A stretch of DNA of 64,000 bases from Caulobacter sp031457805 (GCF_031457805.1 NZ_JAVDXI010000004.1:310001-374000); one strand, 5' to 3'; positions 43,674-52,896 are shown, counted from the stretch's first letter. Translations and numbers: made by a program. The notes: a model not told the origin generated them from the sequence alone.

Positions 43674-44291
43674 TTAACCTTCCGACTTGCCGGTGATGGT
43701 CTCGAGGTCCTCGCCCCACCGCTTCACGGGTCGCCAGGACAGACCAAAGAGATCAAGCACACGACCCACCGACTGGTCGACCATCTCTTCGATCGAGGCT
43801 GGCTTGGCGTAGAACGCCGGCAGCGGCGGAGCGATCACCGCGCCCATCTCGGCCAGGCTGGTCATGGTGCGCAGGTGACCCAGATGGAACGGCGTCTCCC
43901 GCACCATCAGCACCAGGGTCCGACGCTCCTTCAAGACCACGTCGGCGGCGCGGGTCAGAAGCGAAGACGTTACGCCCGTTGCGATTTCGCTCATCGTGCG
44001 GACCGAACAGGGCGCTATGAGCATGCCCAACGTGCGGAACGAGCCGGACGCGATCGAGGCGCCGACATCTGCGGCGCGATGGACAACGTCGGCCTTGGCG
44101 CTGACGTCAGAGACCGACAGACCCGTTTCCTGCGTCAGGGTCAGGGCGGCGGACTTCGACATGACAAGGTGACTCTCGACCCCAAGGTCTCGACAGGCGT
44201 CGAGCGCCCGAAGTCCATAGGCCACGCCGGAAGCGCCCGTTATGCCCACCACAAGGCGTGGGCGATCAGCGTTTTTCGAACCGTCCGACAT
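43674..44291 (-). CDS. ubiX: Flavin prenyltransferase UbiX
   Basis: 205 residues. Motifs: VVGITGASGVAYGLRAL, HLVMSKSAALTL, GSFRTLGMLIAPCSVRTMSEIATG, VLKERRTLVLMVRETPFHLGHLRTM and IAPPLPAFY. It makes prenylated FMN for the UbiD decarboxylase in ubiquinone synthesis. Full length. Confidence 0.96.
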   Translation of the reverse strand: MSDGSKNADRPRLVVGITGASGVAYGLRALDACRDLGVESHLVMSKSAALTLTQETGLSVSDVSAKADVVHRAADVGASIASGSFRTLGMLIAPCSVRTMSEIATGVTSSLLTRAADVVLKERRTLVLMVRETPFHLGHLRTMTSLAEMGAVIAPPLPAFYAKPASIEEMVDQSVGRVLDLFGLSWRPVKRWGEDLETITGKSEG

Positions 44292-44420
44292 GGTGAATTT
44301 TCATCCGTCATGGGAGCAAGCCTCGCCACGTCAAGCGGGGCCGATTGCAATCATATGTGATCTGACAGCGCCGCGCAGCGGGTGTTCACTTTCCTCTCCA
44401 ACAGCAAGGAGCCGAGAGCC

Positions 44421-44594
44421 ATGGCCATCGAATCCCGTATCCGCGAGCTTGGGTCCCGTCACGAGAACCTCGATCGCAAGATTCAGGAGGAGACCAATCG
44501 ACCCGGTAGCGACGGAACGGCGCTCAGGGAGCTTAAGCGGCAGAAATTGCGGCTGAAGGAAGAGATCGAGGGCCTTAAGGCTCGAATGCACTAG
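44421..44594 (+). CDS. Short DUF465 family protein
   Basis: 57 residues from the ATG at 44421, AAGGAG 10 bases upstream. It contains RIRELGSRHENLDRKI and LRELKRQKLRLKEEIEGLK, the DUF465 hairpin. A second member 1.3 kb from the 76-residue one. Function unknown. Confidence 0.88.
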   Translation: MAIESRIRELGSRHENLDRKIQEETNRPGSDGTALRELKRQKLRLKEEIEGLKARMH

Positions 44595-44610
44595 CTGCTA
44601 GAGGCAGCCG

Positions 44611-44656
44611 AAAAACGAGAGGCCCCGCTCCGACAAGGAACGGGGCCTCTGCTATT
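44611..44656. terminator. Bidirectional terminator between DUF465 and trcR
   Basis: GAGGCCCCG (44619-44627) pairs with CGGGGCCTC (44641-44649). A run of five A before and CTGCTATTT after make it usable in both directions. Confidence 0.8.
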
Positions 44657-44673
44657 TGGGGACGCGCCGAGAC

Positions 44674-45387
44674 TTAGTCCTCGTCTTCCTCGTCCACGTA
44701 GCCCGTCGACTGGCCGAACACGTCCTCGGCCTTGATCTCGCCGCGCTTGGCCCGGAAATCTTCTTCCTCTTCCTCGACCTCCGGCTCGAACTGGCCGGCT
44801 TCCGAAGCGGGGCGCAGGGTCGGGTCTTCCGGCACGATGCCGCGCTTGGCGTCGTCCTTGGCCTTCTTCTCAGCAGCCTTCTTGACCAGAGCGTCCAGCT
44901 CCAGCTGGCCAACCAGACCAAGGGTCACAGGATCGACCGGCTTGATGTTGGCGGCGTTCCAGTGCGTGCGGGCGCGAACCTGCTCGATCGTGGCCTTGGT
45001 GGTGCCCAGGATCTTGGAGATCTGGGCGTCGGTCACTTCGGGGTGGTGACGCAGGAACCAAGCGATGGCGTCCGGACGGTCCTGGCGGCGCGACACCGGC
45101 GTATAGCGCGGAGCCTTCTTGGCCGGCTTCAGGAGCTCGGCGTGACGGCTGACCTGGGCCTTCATCCGGTAGTCAGGATTGGCCTGAGCGCGGTCCAGTT
45201 CCTCGCGGGTCAACTGACCGTTGCCGATCGGATCGGCGCCGCGGATGTCGCGCGCCACTTCGCCGTCGGCGATGCCCCGCACTTCCAGCGGGTGCAGGCC
45301 GCAGAAATCGGCGATCTGCTCGAAGCTGAGCGAGGTGTTGTCCACCAACCAGACGGCGGTCGCCTTGGGCATCAGGATGTCGGACAT
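44674..45387 (-). CDS. trcR: DUF1013 cell-cycle regulator TrcR
   Basis: 237 residues from the ATG with GGAGG 7 bases upstream. An N-terminal MPKATAVWLVDNTSLSFEQIADFCGLHPLEV region, the HTH-like ISKILGTTKATIEQVR and an acidic C-terminal tail rich in EEEEED. The DUF1013 family is called TrcR in Caulobacter, a conserved transcription regulator tied to RNA polymerase. A strong hairpin is in the leader. The name is recalled from family annotation. Confidence 0.85.
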   Translation of the reverse strand: MSDILMPKATAVWLVDNTSLSFEQIADFCGLHPLEVRGIADGEVARDIRGADPIGNGQLTREELDRAQANPDYRMKAQVSRHAELLKPAKKAPRYTPVSRRQDRPDAIAWFLRHHPEVTDAQISKILGTTKATIEQVRARTHWNAANIKPVDPVTLGLVGQLELDALVKKAAEKKAKDDAKRGIVPEDPTLRPASEAGQFEPEVEEEEEDFRAKRGEIKAEDVFGQSTGYVDEEDED

Positions 45388-45405
45388 GCGGTCCTCCAGA
45401 AATGA

Positions 45406-45432
45406 CGGCGCCCGGCCTTTCGGCCGGGCGGG
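45406..45432 (-). promoter_or_regulatory. Leader hairpin upstream of trcR
   Basis: GCCCGGCC, a 4-base loop and GGCCGGGC are within the trcR leader (minus strand), about 18-40 bases before the ATG and just above the ribosome site. TATAGC lies about 25 bases further upstream as a possible -10. It could regulate translation or stabilise the message. Confidence 0.45.
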
Positions 45433-45527
45433 TTGTTGGTGAACGCTATAATCCGGTTCTCGTGAAAAGGGAACGGGGGACAAGCAGAGATCGCCATCCT
45501 ACCGCTCAAATCAGCGCGCCCATTACT

Positions 45528-46502
45528 TCAGACCGTCAGCACCACCTTGCCGACATGCTCGCCGGCCTCAAGGTGAGCGTGAGCCTGCGCGGCTTGGGCA
45601 AGCGGGAAGGTTGCGTCGATGATCGGCGTAAGCTTGCCCGCCGCCACCCAGGGCCAGACGACACGCTCGACCTCGGCGGCGAGGCGAGCCTTCTCGTCGG
45701 CCGAGCGCGGACGCAGGGTCGAACCCGTGATCACCGCACGCTTCTGCATGATCTTCATCACAGGAACCTCCAGCGTCGAGCCGCCCAGGCTGGCGATGTA
45801 GACAATGCGACCGCCAGTGTTCAGGGCGTCGAGGTTCTTCTCGAAATAGCTGGCGCCGACCATGTCGAGGATCACGTCGGCCCCGCCGGCGGCCTTGACC
45901 ACCTCGGCGAAGTCCTCGGTCTTGGTGTCCACGGCGATGTCGGCGCCCAACGCGAGCGCCTTGGCCTTCTTGTCCGCGCCACGTCCGGTGGCGATCACCT
46001 TGGCGCCGGCGGCCTTGGCCATGGCGATTGCGGTTGTTCCGATTCCGGACGTTCCACCGTGAACCAACAGGGTCTCGCCCGCCTTCAGCGCGCCGTGCTC
46101 GAAGACATTGGCGAAGACCGTGAACACCGTCTCGGGCAAAGCGGCGGCCTGGAGGAGATCAAGCCCTCCAGGGATCGGCAAGGCGTGGCGGGCGTCGACC
46201 ACGGCGTACTCAGCGTAGCCTCCGCCGCCCAACAGAGCGCAGACCTTGTCGCCGGTCTTCCAGCGGCCGCCCCCCACAATGACCTCTCCGGCCACTTCCA
46301 GGCCCAGCGTCGCTGGCGCGCCGGGCGGCGGCGGGTAGAAGCCCATACGCTGCAGAAGATCGGGGCGGTTCACGCCGGCCGCCGCCACCTTGATCAGGAT
46401 CTCGCCCGACCCAGGCGTGGGTCGATCCGCGTCGGTGGCGTGCAGCGCCTGAGCCGGTCCCTTGCCGCCGTCGATCGCGATCGCCGTCATCGTCTCGGCC
46501 AT
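45528..46502 (-). CDS. NAD(P)H:quinone oxidoreductase (zinc-free MDR, PIG3-like)
   Basis: 324 residues from the ATG at 46502 with AAGGAG. MDR fold: AAGVNRPDLLQRMG, GLEVAGEVI, ETLLVHGGTSGIGTTAIAMAKAAGAKV (NADPH site). Zinc ligands are absent, as in quinone reductases. The ORF extends upstream to 46640 without a ribosome site. Monocistronic. Confidence 0.92.
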   Translation of the reverse strand: MAETMTAIAIDGGKGPAQALHATDADRPTPGSGEILIKVAAAGVNRPDLLQRMGFYPPPPGAPATLGLEVAGEVIVGGGRWKTGDKVCALLGGGGYAEYAVVDARHALPIPGGLDLLQAAALPETVFTVFANVFEHGALKAGETLLVHGGTSGIGTTAIAMAKAAGAKVIATGRGADKKAKALALGADIAVDTKTEDFAEVVKAAGGADVILDMVGASYFEKNLDALNTGGRIVYIASLGGSTLEVPVMKIMQKRAVITGSTLRPRSADEKARLAAEVERVVWPWVAAGKLTPIIDATFPLAQAAQAHAHLEAGEHVGKVVLTV

Positions 46503-46577
46503 GCCGGGCTCCTTCGTGGTGCTTGCCTTGTGGCCTAGGTAGGCGTCAGATGTCTGACAGAAAAGGGAGAAAAGCCG

Positions 46578-46784
46578 ATGTTCGAGGAGCCTGCGGAAGC
46601 CCGCGCCTTCAGCGGACGCGCTTTGAACGAGACGACCCACGAGGACCTCGAGGTCTACGGCGTCTCGGAATTGGAAGAGCGGATCGCCGCCCTGCAGGCC
46701 GAGATCGAACGCACCAAGGCTCAGCTCGCCAAGAAAAAGGCCGGACGAGATGCGGCCAATGCGCTGTTTGGTCGCCTGGACTAA
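46578..46784 (+). CDS. DUF1192 family protein
   Basis: 68 residues with ELEERIAALQAEIERTKAQLAKK, a coiled coil typical of DUF1192. Function unknown. It sits between qor and rcdA as in Caulobacter genomes. Confidence 0.87.
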   Translation: MFEEPAEARAFSGRALNETTHEDLEVYGVSELEERIAALQAEIERTKAQLAKKKAGRDAANALFGRLD

Positions 46785-46967
46785 CGGTTCTTTTAAGGTT
46801 TCGGTGAGGTTACTGGCGGCTTAAGGCGGCCTTCCGCCTTGAGAGTGATGTGGGTCGGTTCGAAGGGGCGGGGTCGCGAAACGGGACGGTTGGCTCTGGC
46901 ACGGGCGTTGCAGTTCGGTCGCCAAGCGAGACGTCCTCGCGGCCTTTCGAAGGGGCATTGAGTAGCT

Positions 46968-47477
46968 ATGACCGAAGTGAACGCGTTCGCGGACACGCCT
47001 TGGCGCGCTGGAGTGATCCAGGATTTCGCGCGATCGGAACTGTTCGACCGGACCTTCGAGGAAGGCATGCAGCTGGTCGAAGAGACCGCGGCCTATCTCG
47101 ACGGCGCCGGTCGCCATGACAGCAAGGTGCTCTCCCGCAACGCCGCGCTCGGCTACGCCACAGAGAGCATGCGCCTGACCACACGCTTGATGCAGGTGGC
47201 CTCGTGGCTTCTAGTGCAACGCGCTGTGCGTGAAGGTGAAATGCCGCCCGAAGCCGCCTGCGCCGAAGCTTATCGACTCGCCGAAGAGGCGCCGACTGAC
47301 GGCCCCGCGGTCGAAGAGCTGCCCTTTGGCCTGATGAACCTGCTGCAGCGCTCCGAGCGCCTGTACGAGCGCGTCCGTCATCTGGACCGCCGCATGTATG
47401 TCGAGTCGCCGAACGAGGAAGCGCCACGCCCCGTGCAAAACCAGCTCGATCGCCTGGCGGCGGCGTTCGGGGGCTAG
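46968..47477 (+). CDS. rcdA: Protease adaptor RcdA (DUF1465)
   Basis: 169 residues. DUF1465 segments FDRTFEEGMQLVEETAAYLDG, RNAALGYATESMRLTTRLMQVASWLLVQRAV and LMNLLQRSERLYERVRHLDRRMY form the three-helix bundle. In C. crescentus RcdA joins CpdR and PopA to deliver CtrA and other substrates to ClpXP during the cell cycle. A disordered C-terminal tail (about 135-169) is present. TTAA lies upstream but no full CtrA box was found. Confidence 0.94.
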   Translation: MTEVNAFADTPWRAGVIQDFARSELFDRTFEEGMQLVEETAAYLDGAGRHDSKVLSRNAALGYATESMRLTTRLMQVASWLLVQRAVREGEMPPEAACAEAYRLAEEAPTDGPAVEELPFGLMNLLQRSERLYERVRHLDRRMYVESPNEEAPRPVQNQLDRLAAAFGG

Positions 47478-48163
47478 CCGCGCGTCGACTTCCCGAACCG
47501 TATCCGGGCCAGCGCGGAGACCATCTCGCTGGCCAGATCCATCGGCTTGACGCCCGCCTTCCACTTCTCGAAGGCCATGACGTTGTCGATCCGCGCATCC
47601 AGATGCGAGAGAGCCGAGACGCGTCCCGACGCCATGTCGACAGCCAGGGTCGAGATCAGGATCCCCGATAGGATCGCCCGCTTGGAGTAGTGGTTTTCGT
47701 CGGTGGCGGTGTCGCCGGCCCACCGCCAGATCACATCGGCAGACTCCCATGTCAGCCGCAGGGCCAGGGCCAAGTTGGTCGGAAAGGCCAGGAACGCCGC
47801 TAGCGGGCGCAGGGCGTCGGCGTTCTCCTGCGCCGCGTCGAGTCGGGCGACCACGCCCTCGCGGATGCGCTGGCGGATCTTGAGCGCGGCGATATCGAAC
47901 ACCTGCAGACGCGCCAGAGCCGCCGCGTCATGGCGTCGCGACAGCAGGGCGGCGAGGTCTCGCGGCCCCTCTGGAAGCAGCAACTGCCCCTCGGCGTCGG
48001 ACAGTCCGGCCCCCGCCAACGCGCGACTGACGAGTCCGTTGTTCCAGCCGGCTTTTGGCGCAAGACGCAGGGCCTCATCCAGAACGCGCTGTTCGGCCTG
48101 TTCGGCCCAGTTCAAGCCCGCTTGATCGGAAGCTTGGCCGGAGGTGTCGACGGTTTCGCTCAT
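47474..48163 (-). CDS. COQ9 family ubiquinone biosynthesis protein
   Basis: 229 residues, helical, COQ9/TetR-like fold. WNNGLVSRALAGAGLSDAEGQLLLPEG and the lipid-binding C-terminal SADVIWRWAGDTATDENHYSKRAILSGI match the family. Assists the Coq7/UbiF hydroxylation step. Tail-to-tail overlap with rcdA (4 bp). Confidence 0.9.
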   Translation of the reverse strand: MSETVDTSGQASDQAGLNWAEQAEQRVLDEALRLAPKAGWNNGLVSRALAGAGLSDAEGQLLLPEGPRDLAALLSRRHDAAALARLQVFDIAALKIRQRIREGVVARLDAAQENADALRPLAAFLAFPTNLALALRLTWESADVIWRWAGDTATDENHYSKRAILSGILISTLAVDMASGRVSALSHLDARIDNVMAFEKWKAGVKPMDLASEMVSALARIRFGKSTRG

Positions 48164-48344
48164 GAATCCGAGTCTACACTGTGGTTTAAGCCGCGTCGCG
48201 CATGGACAGCCGCCGTTGGCTCTGCTATCAGCCCCGCCTCATCGCCTGGAAGCACCCCTTCCGGGGCACTGGTTTTATTCGCCCGCCCGGCCCCTCAAGA
48301 GGGACTTGGGAATTTTGGTCGGGCTGTCGAATGGAGAGATACCC

Positions 48345-48578
48345 CTGGTCCAGATTTTCGTCCGCGACAACAACGTCGATCAGGCGCTGAAGGCCCTGAA
48401 GAAGAAGATGCAACGCGAAGGCTCGTTCCGCGAAATGAAGCGGCACGTGCACTATGAAAAGCCGTCGGAAAAGCGCGCCCGTCAAAAGGCCGAAGCCGTC
48501 CGCCGCGCTCGCAAGCTGGCCCGCAAGCGCGCTCAGCGCGAAGGCCTGCTGCCGATGCCGAAGAAGCCCAGCCGGTAA
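48345..48578 (+). CDS. rpsU: 30S ribosomal protein S21 with a CTG start
   Basis: 77 residues from CTG at 48345. The family N-terminus (M)VQIFVRDNNVDQALKALKKKM fits only if translation starts at this CTG. GGAGAG lies at 48333-48338, six bases upstream. No ATG or GTG is in frame near it; an in-frame TTG at 48315 would add 10 residues. The Lys/Arg-rich C-terminus ends PKKPSR. S21 is needed in initiation. Confidence 0.88.
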   Translation: MVQIFVRDNNVDQALKALKKKMQREGSFREMKRHVHYEKPSEKRARQKAEAVRRARKLARKRAQREGLLPMPKKPSR

Positions 48579-48607
48579 GGCCACAGCTTCTTCACATCGC
48601 TGAAGAT

Positions 48608-48645
48608 TTCAAAGGCCGCGCGGCGATCCGCGCGGCCTTTGTCGT
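48608..48645 (+). terminator. Terminator of rpsU
   Basis: AAAGGCCGCGCGG (48611-48623), loop CGAT, then CCGCGCGGCCTTT (48628-48640). Perfect 13-bp stem. Confidence 0.85.
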
Positions 48646-48669
48646 TCTTGGATCCAGGCCGCAGGAGCC

Positions 48670-50100
48670 CTACCCTGCGCGCTTGCGGGCGATCTGGCCG
48701 ATCAACGTCTTGAGATCGATCTTCCCCGTCGCCAACGCCCCGACATGGAAGGCACGCGTCGAGAAGGCCACCAGGGCGACTGTGGTCGCCGCCAGCAAAA
48801 GCGTCGTTCCAACCACCTGCACGAGCGGCGGGTCACCAGCGATGCGCACGGGCATCAGGAACGGCGTGAACGGCGGAATCCACGACAGGGTCGAAAGAAT
48901 CGGCGAGTCGGGAGAGCGTATCGCCTGGCTCATGAAGATGATCGGGATCGACATCACCAGAATGATCGGTCCCAGCAAGGTCTGGGCGTCCCGCTGGGTC
49001 TCACAGAACGCGCCTATGCCCGCGAACAAGGCCGCGTACATCAGGTAGCCCCCGACCAGATAGACCCCGAAATAGGCTAGCAGACCCTTGCCCAACAGCA
49101 CCGCGACCAGGTCGCCAGCCAGGCCAGGAGCGAAGTTTATGAGGGCAACCCACCCGGCCATCGCCCAGACACCCATGACCGTCAAGGTCAGCCCGGCGAC
49201 ACCCAGGATCTTGCCGCCCATGATCTCAGGCACAGAAGCCGACGACAGCAAGACCTCGAGGATCTTGCTCGACTTCTCCTCGATCACGCTGTTCAGCAGG
49301 ATGCTGGCGCCGGTCATCACCATCGACCACAGCAGGAAGCCGGCCGCGAGACCGACATAGGTGGGAAGACGATCGCGCAGCGCGACCTTCGCCCCGGAGG
49401 CGGCTTTCGGCGACAAGCTATTGAAGGCGGGCTTGAGGGCGTCGGCTTGGCTCAGGGTCTGCGCCGAAACACCGGCCCGGGCCAGGGCCCGCTCGCGCAT
49501 GATCTCGCTGACGGTCTGTCGCAGATCGCTCTCCAGAACCGGCGCCGCGAGATTTCGGCTCCATAGGTCCAGGGTGACGTTCGCATCGCGCCCGCTGATG
49601 ATCAGCACCGAATCCAGACGCTTTTCGGCGACCTCCCGGCGGGCGATCGCGCCAGCCTCGGCGGGGGTCTTTGCGGCAAGGGCCTGAGCCGGAGGCGGCA
49701 GCACGATCGCCTCGACCTTGGGCGGCTTGAAGCGCGCGGCGGCTGTCGGACTGAAGCGCGCCAGGGCTTCGCGCCCTGCGGCGTCTCCGCCTTCCTGCTG
49801 GGCCTTGCGAACCGCCTCCTGAGCCTCGGGCCCGGCCGATGACAGCGCCGCGGCTCGAAGGGCTCTGGACGTCGCGCGATCCTGGTCCTCGGCCATGGCC
49901 TGCGTAATGGCGGGAGCGAAAGACTGTTGGGTCAGGTCGATGATAGCCAGCCGTTCAGGCTTGGCCGACTTCATCATCAGCAAGGGCGCTGACGTGCTGA
50001 CGCCCATCACCAGGGGCAAGGCGATGATCGACAGCCAGAAGCCCACCGTGCGGACATAGGCCAGATACTCCCGGCGCGCGATCTTCAGCAGGCGGCTCAT
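48670..50100 (-). CDS. ABC-2 type permease (NatB-like)
   Basis: 476 residues. Begins ARREYLAYVRTVGFWLSIIALPLVMG; a large extracytoplasmic region (about 45-250) precedes five or six helices. NatB-like ABC-2 permeases have this single-helix, large-loop layout. EEKSSKILEVLLSSASVPEIMGGKILGVAGLT is a characteristic motif. Overlaps the ATPase stop by 4 bp. Probably Na+ or peptide extrusion; substrate not shown. Confidence 0.88.
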   Translation of the reverse strand: MSRLLKIARREYLAYVRTVGFWLSIIALPLVMGVSTSAPLLMMKSAKPERLAIIDLTQQSFAPAITQAMAEDQDRATSRALRAAALSSAGPEAQEAVRKAQQEGGDAAGREALARFSPTAAARFKPPKVEAIVLPPPAQALAAKTPAEAGAIARREVAEKRLDSVLIISGRDANVTLDLWSRNLAAPVLESDLRQTVSEIMRERALARAGVSAQTLSQADALKPAFNSLSPKAASGAKVALRDRLPTYVGLAAGFLLWSMVMTGASILLNSVIEEKSSKILEVLLSSASVPEIMGGKILGVAGLTLTVMGVWAMAGWVALINFAPGLAGDLVAVLLGKGLLAYFGVYLVGGYLMYAALFAGIGAFCETQRDAQTLLGPIILVMSIPIIFMSQAIRSPDSPILSTLSWIPPFTPFLMPVRIAGDPPLVQVVGTTLLLAATTVALVAFSTRAFHVGALATGKIDLKTLIGQIARKRAG

Positions 50101-51014
50101 GCCTGACCTCCCGTCAGCACAATGAACGCGTCATGCAGGCTGGGCTCCTTGAGCTCGAACCGTCGCAACGAGAGATCCCGCGCGAACGCGGCCTTCAGAG
50201 CGTCCTGCCCGGTTCCGACTTGGGGCAAGCGCGCGACATGACGCCAACCGCCTTCGTGGAGCGCCTCAGAGGCGACCTCGCCGAGGCCAGGCAAGGCTGC
50301 GACCTCATCGGCCGTCAGTTCGCCTTCCAGCACCAGCGCGCGTGGCGCGGCCGACCGCGCGGTGGCGACATCCCCGTCGAAGACCTTCCGCCCCCGCGCC
50401 ATCAGCACCACCTTGTCGCAAAGGCGCTCAGCGTGCTGCATCACATGTGTGGAGAACAGCACGGTGGCGCCGCGCGCGGCGATCTCGCGGATCATCGTCT
50501 CCAGCGCTTGCTGGTTGACCGGGTCCAAGCCGGAGAAGGGCTCGTCGAGCACGACCAGTTCCGGCTCATGCGCCAGGGCCGACAGAAGCTGGACCTTCTG
50601 GGCCATGCCCTTGGACAGGTCCTTGATGGGGCGCCTCATCGCAAAGCCCAGACCTTGAGCTTCCAGCAGGGCGACGGCCCGCTTGCGGCCTTCGGACTCG
50701 GGCACGCCCTTGAGGCCTGCAAAGAACGCGATCGCGTCGATCGGCGTCATGCGCTTGTAGAGGCCGCGCTCCTCGGGGAGAAAGCCGATCCGTTCGCGCA
50801 CTCGGGTCGCGTCCAGCGCGCCCAGGACAGATATCCGCCCTGCAGTAGGCGGCAGGAGCCCCAGGATCATGCGGAGCGTGGAGGTTTTCCCGGCGCCGTT
50901 CGGCCCCAGGAACCCCGTGATCCGTCCGGCCGGAACCTCAAAGCTGACATCACGCACGGCGTGAAAGTCGTCGTAGGTCTTGCAGACCCCTTCCAGGGTG
51001 ACGGCGCTGACCAT
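50097..51014 (-). CDS. ABC transporter ATP-binding protein (NatA-like)
   Basis: 305 residues. Walker A GPNGAGKTS, signature DLSKGMAQKVQLLSAL, Walker B LVVLDEPFSGLDP and STHVMQHAER. C-terminal accessory domain (about 225-305). Partner of the 476-residue permease. Confidence 0.93.
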   Translation of the reverse strand: MVSAVTLEGVCKTYDDFHAVRDVSFEVPAGRITGFLGPNGAGKTSTLRMILGLLPPTAGRISVLGALDATRVRERIGFLPEERGLYKRMTPIDAIAFFAGLKGVPESEGRKRAVALLEAQGLGFAMRRPIKDLSKGMAQKVQLLSALAHEPELVVLDEPFSGLDPVNQQALETMIREIAARGATVLFSTHVMQHAERLCDKVVLMARGRKVFDGDVATARSAAPRALVLEGELTADEVAALPGLGEVASEALHEGGWRHVARLPQVGTGQDALKAAFARDLSLRRFELKEPSLHDAFIVLTGGQA

Positions 51015-51052
51015 CGGATGGCTCCCCGAATCGCTCCTACGCTATGGTTGTA

Positions 51053-52009
51053 TCAGCCCTTTCCGCGAGCGTCGGCCACGAAGGCGATGGCGCGGACGAT
51101 GTGGTCGGCGAAGCGTCGTCCGATCAACAGCTGATGGGTCGCGGCCTCGACATGATCGACATAGCCGTGCACGGCGCGACGGGCCGGAGCGGCCTGCATT
51201 TCCTTGCGCAGCTCACGGCCCGCGACGGGACCGGCAGTGACCACCGCCATCGGCCACTTGGGATCGAATTGCGGCTGCGCGGCGGCCTGAGCCGAGGCCT
51301 CCGCCCACAAGCCCACTTCCTCGGCGGCCGTGCGGTTGTGACGGCCATTGGCGAACGCCCACCCCTTCTCGGCCTTGGCCGCCGGCGGCAGGTCGATCTT
51401 GTCGCCCAGACGCGTGTGGATCAGGGGCTTATAAAGCCCGATCGAGGCCCCAAAAGCGGCCCACTTTGACACCCGCGCAAAGGTCTTGATGAAGCCCTGC
51501 ATCGACGGATTAAGGGCCGCCTCCGGGGTCGCCGCATCGACCATGACAAGGCCCGCAATCTTGTCAGGGTGACGACCCGCGTACTCGCGCAGCCGGAGAC
51601 CCGCCATCGAATGGCCGACCAGGATGTAGGGTCCAGGCTCGCCAGACGCCGCGACCAGCTTCTCGAAGTCCGAAACGATAGCCAGCCCATCCCGAGGGCT
51701 CGGACCTTTGGGGGAGAAACCCATGCCGGCGCGATCATAGGCGCAGGATCGCCAGCCTGCGGCGGTCAAAGCGTCCTGCGCCGCGCCCCAGTCCGCCGCG
51801 AAGCCGAAGGCTCCCGCCTCCAGCCACACCACCGGACGGTCGCTGCTGGGCCCTTCGCACACCAGACGCAGCGCGCGTCCAGGCTCGATCTCGACCATCT
51901 GGCCGCGAAGCTTGGGCGCGCCTGTCGCGCTCATCAGGCCACCCGCGGCGATGTAAAAGAAAAAGACAAGGGCAAGGCCCGCGACGCCACGACCGACAAG
52001 CTGGATCAT
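51053..52009 (-). CDS. Alpha/beta hydrolase, membrane-anchored
   Basis: 318 residues from the ATG at 52009 (an upstream TTG at 52036 is less likely). One N-terminal helix (about 6-26). The nucleophile elbow is LVGHSMAGLR, the oxyanion region LVCEGPSSDRPVVWLEAG and later Asp and His regions are in place. Substrate unknown. Confidence 0.85.
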   Translation of the reverse strand: MIQLVGRGVAGLALVFFFYIAAGGLMSATGAPKLRGQMVEIEPGRALRLVCEGPSSDRPVVWLEAGAFGFAADWGAAQDALTAAGWRSCAYDRAGMGFSPKGPSPRDGLAIVSDFEKLVAASGEPGPYILVGHSMAGLRLREYAGRHPDKIAGLVMVDAATPEAALNPSMQGFIKTFARVSKWAAFGASIGLYKPLIHTRLGDKIDLPPAAKAEKGWAFANGRHNRTAAEEVGLWAEASAQAAAQPQFDPKWPMAVVTAGPVAGRELRKEMQAAPARRAVHGYVDHVEAATHQLLIGRRFADHIVRAIAFVADARGKG

Positions 52010-52068
52010 GGAAACCAATGTAGTGGCGCTTCGCAAACGGTCGAGACCATCGATCGCCGGTTTCGACG

Positions 52069-52896
52069 TTAAATCGCCGCCTCGGTGGTCGTTGGCGTCG
52101 TCGAGGCGGCAGGCGCCGGAACTGCGGCCACGGTTAGGGTGGCCTTGACCCGTCCATTTTTCAGGCGCGCCACCTGGACGTGGCCTTTTGCGCTCTTGGC
52201 CACGCCGGGCGGCCAGCGGGACACCGTAGCCTTGTGAACCTTCTTGGACACCCGGCTCGCCGCGCGCAGAGGCAGATCGTCAGCCTCGGCGAAGGTCCGC
52301 CCCAGGAAGAAGCTGGGATTGAGGGGTTTGTCGCCCTTGCGGATCTCGAAATGGAGATGGGAGCCCGAGGACCGGCCCGAATTGCCGACAAAGGCGACAG
52401 TCTCGCCTTGTCGCAGATACGCACCGCGCTTCACGCCGCGCGCCGGACGCGCAAGATGCGCATACATCGTCGAGAGTCCGCCCTTGTGCATGACCAGCAC
52501 ATAGCGGCCGTAGGTCGGGCTGACGCCCGTCGACTTCACGACTCCCGGGGCCGCCACCTTCACGGCGGCGCCGGCGGGCGCGGCGATGTCGACGCCCTGG
52601 TGCAACCGACCGCTCTCCTCCCAAGGCATCTGCCGCAACCCGAACGGGGAGTTGATGACCCGCCCTGGCAGCGGGGCGTCGAACACGAAAGCTGGCGGCG
52701 GCGATTGAACCTCGGACTCAGGTTCGGGCGCGGGCTGAGCCGCCGTGACGCTTGCCGGGCTCGCGGGAGCGTCAGCCACCCACTGACCCAAGACAACCGC
52801 ACCATTCAAAGCGCCCGCCATCGCCGCGACGCCCAGCATCGAGAAGAACGCGACGCGCAAGTGCTGCGGAGATAGCGCCAAGCTCCTAGAGACCAA
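52069..52896 (-). CDS. M23 family (LytM) peptidoglycan endopeptidase
   Basis: 275 residues: an N-terminal helix (about 16-35), a Pro/Glu-rich linker, then the LytM domain (about 70-205). Zinc ligands and catalytic residues HQGVDIAAP (His-x3-Asp) and SHLHFEIRKG (His-x-His) are intact, so it should be active. The C-terminal tail has Lys/Arg and Thr/Ala-rich segments. Periplasmic, cleaves peptide cross-links. Confidence 0.9.
   Translation of the reverse strand: MVSRSLALSPQHLRVAFFSMLGVAAMAGALNGAVVLGQWVADAPASPASVTAAQPAPEPESEVQSPPPAFVFDAPLPGRVINSPFGLRQMPWEESGRLHQGVDIAAPAGAAVKVAAPGVVKSTGVSPTYGRYVLVMHKGGLSTMYAHLARPARGVKRGAYLRQGETVAFVGNSGRSSGSHLHFEIRKGDKPLNPSFFLGRTFAEADDLPLRAASRVSKKVHKATVSRWPPGVAKSAKGHVQVARLKNGRVKATLTVAAVPAPAASTTPTTTEAAI

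Noticed and set aside
46785..46967. Possible CtrA box upstream of rcdA
   Set aside because: TTAA occurs twice, but not with the 7-base spacing; only isolated half-sites.
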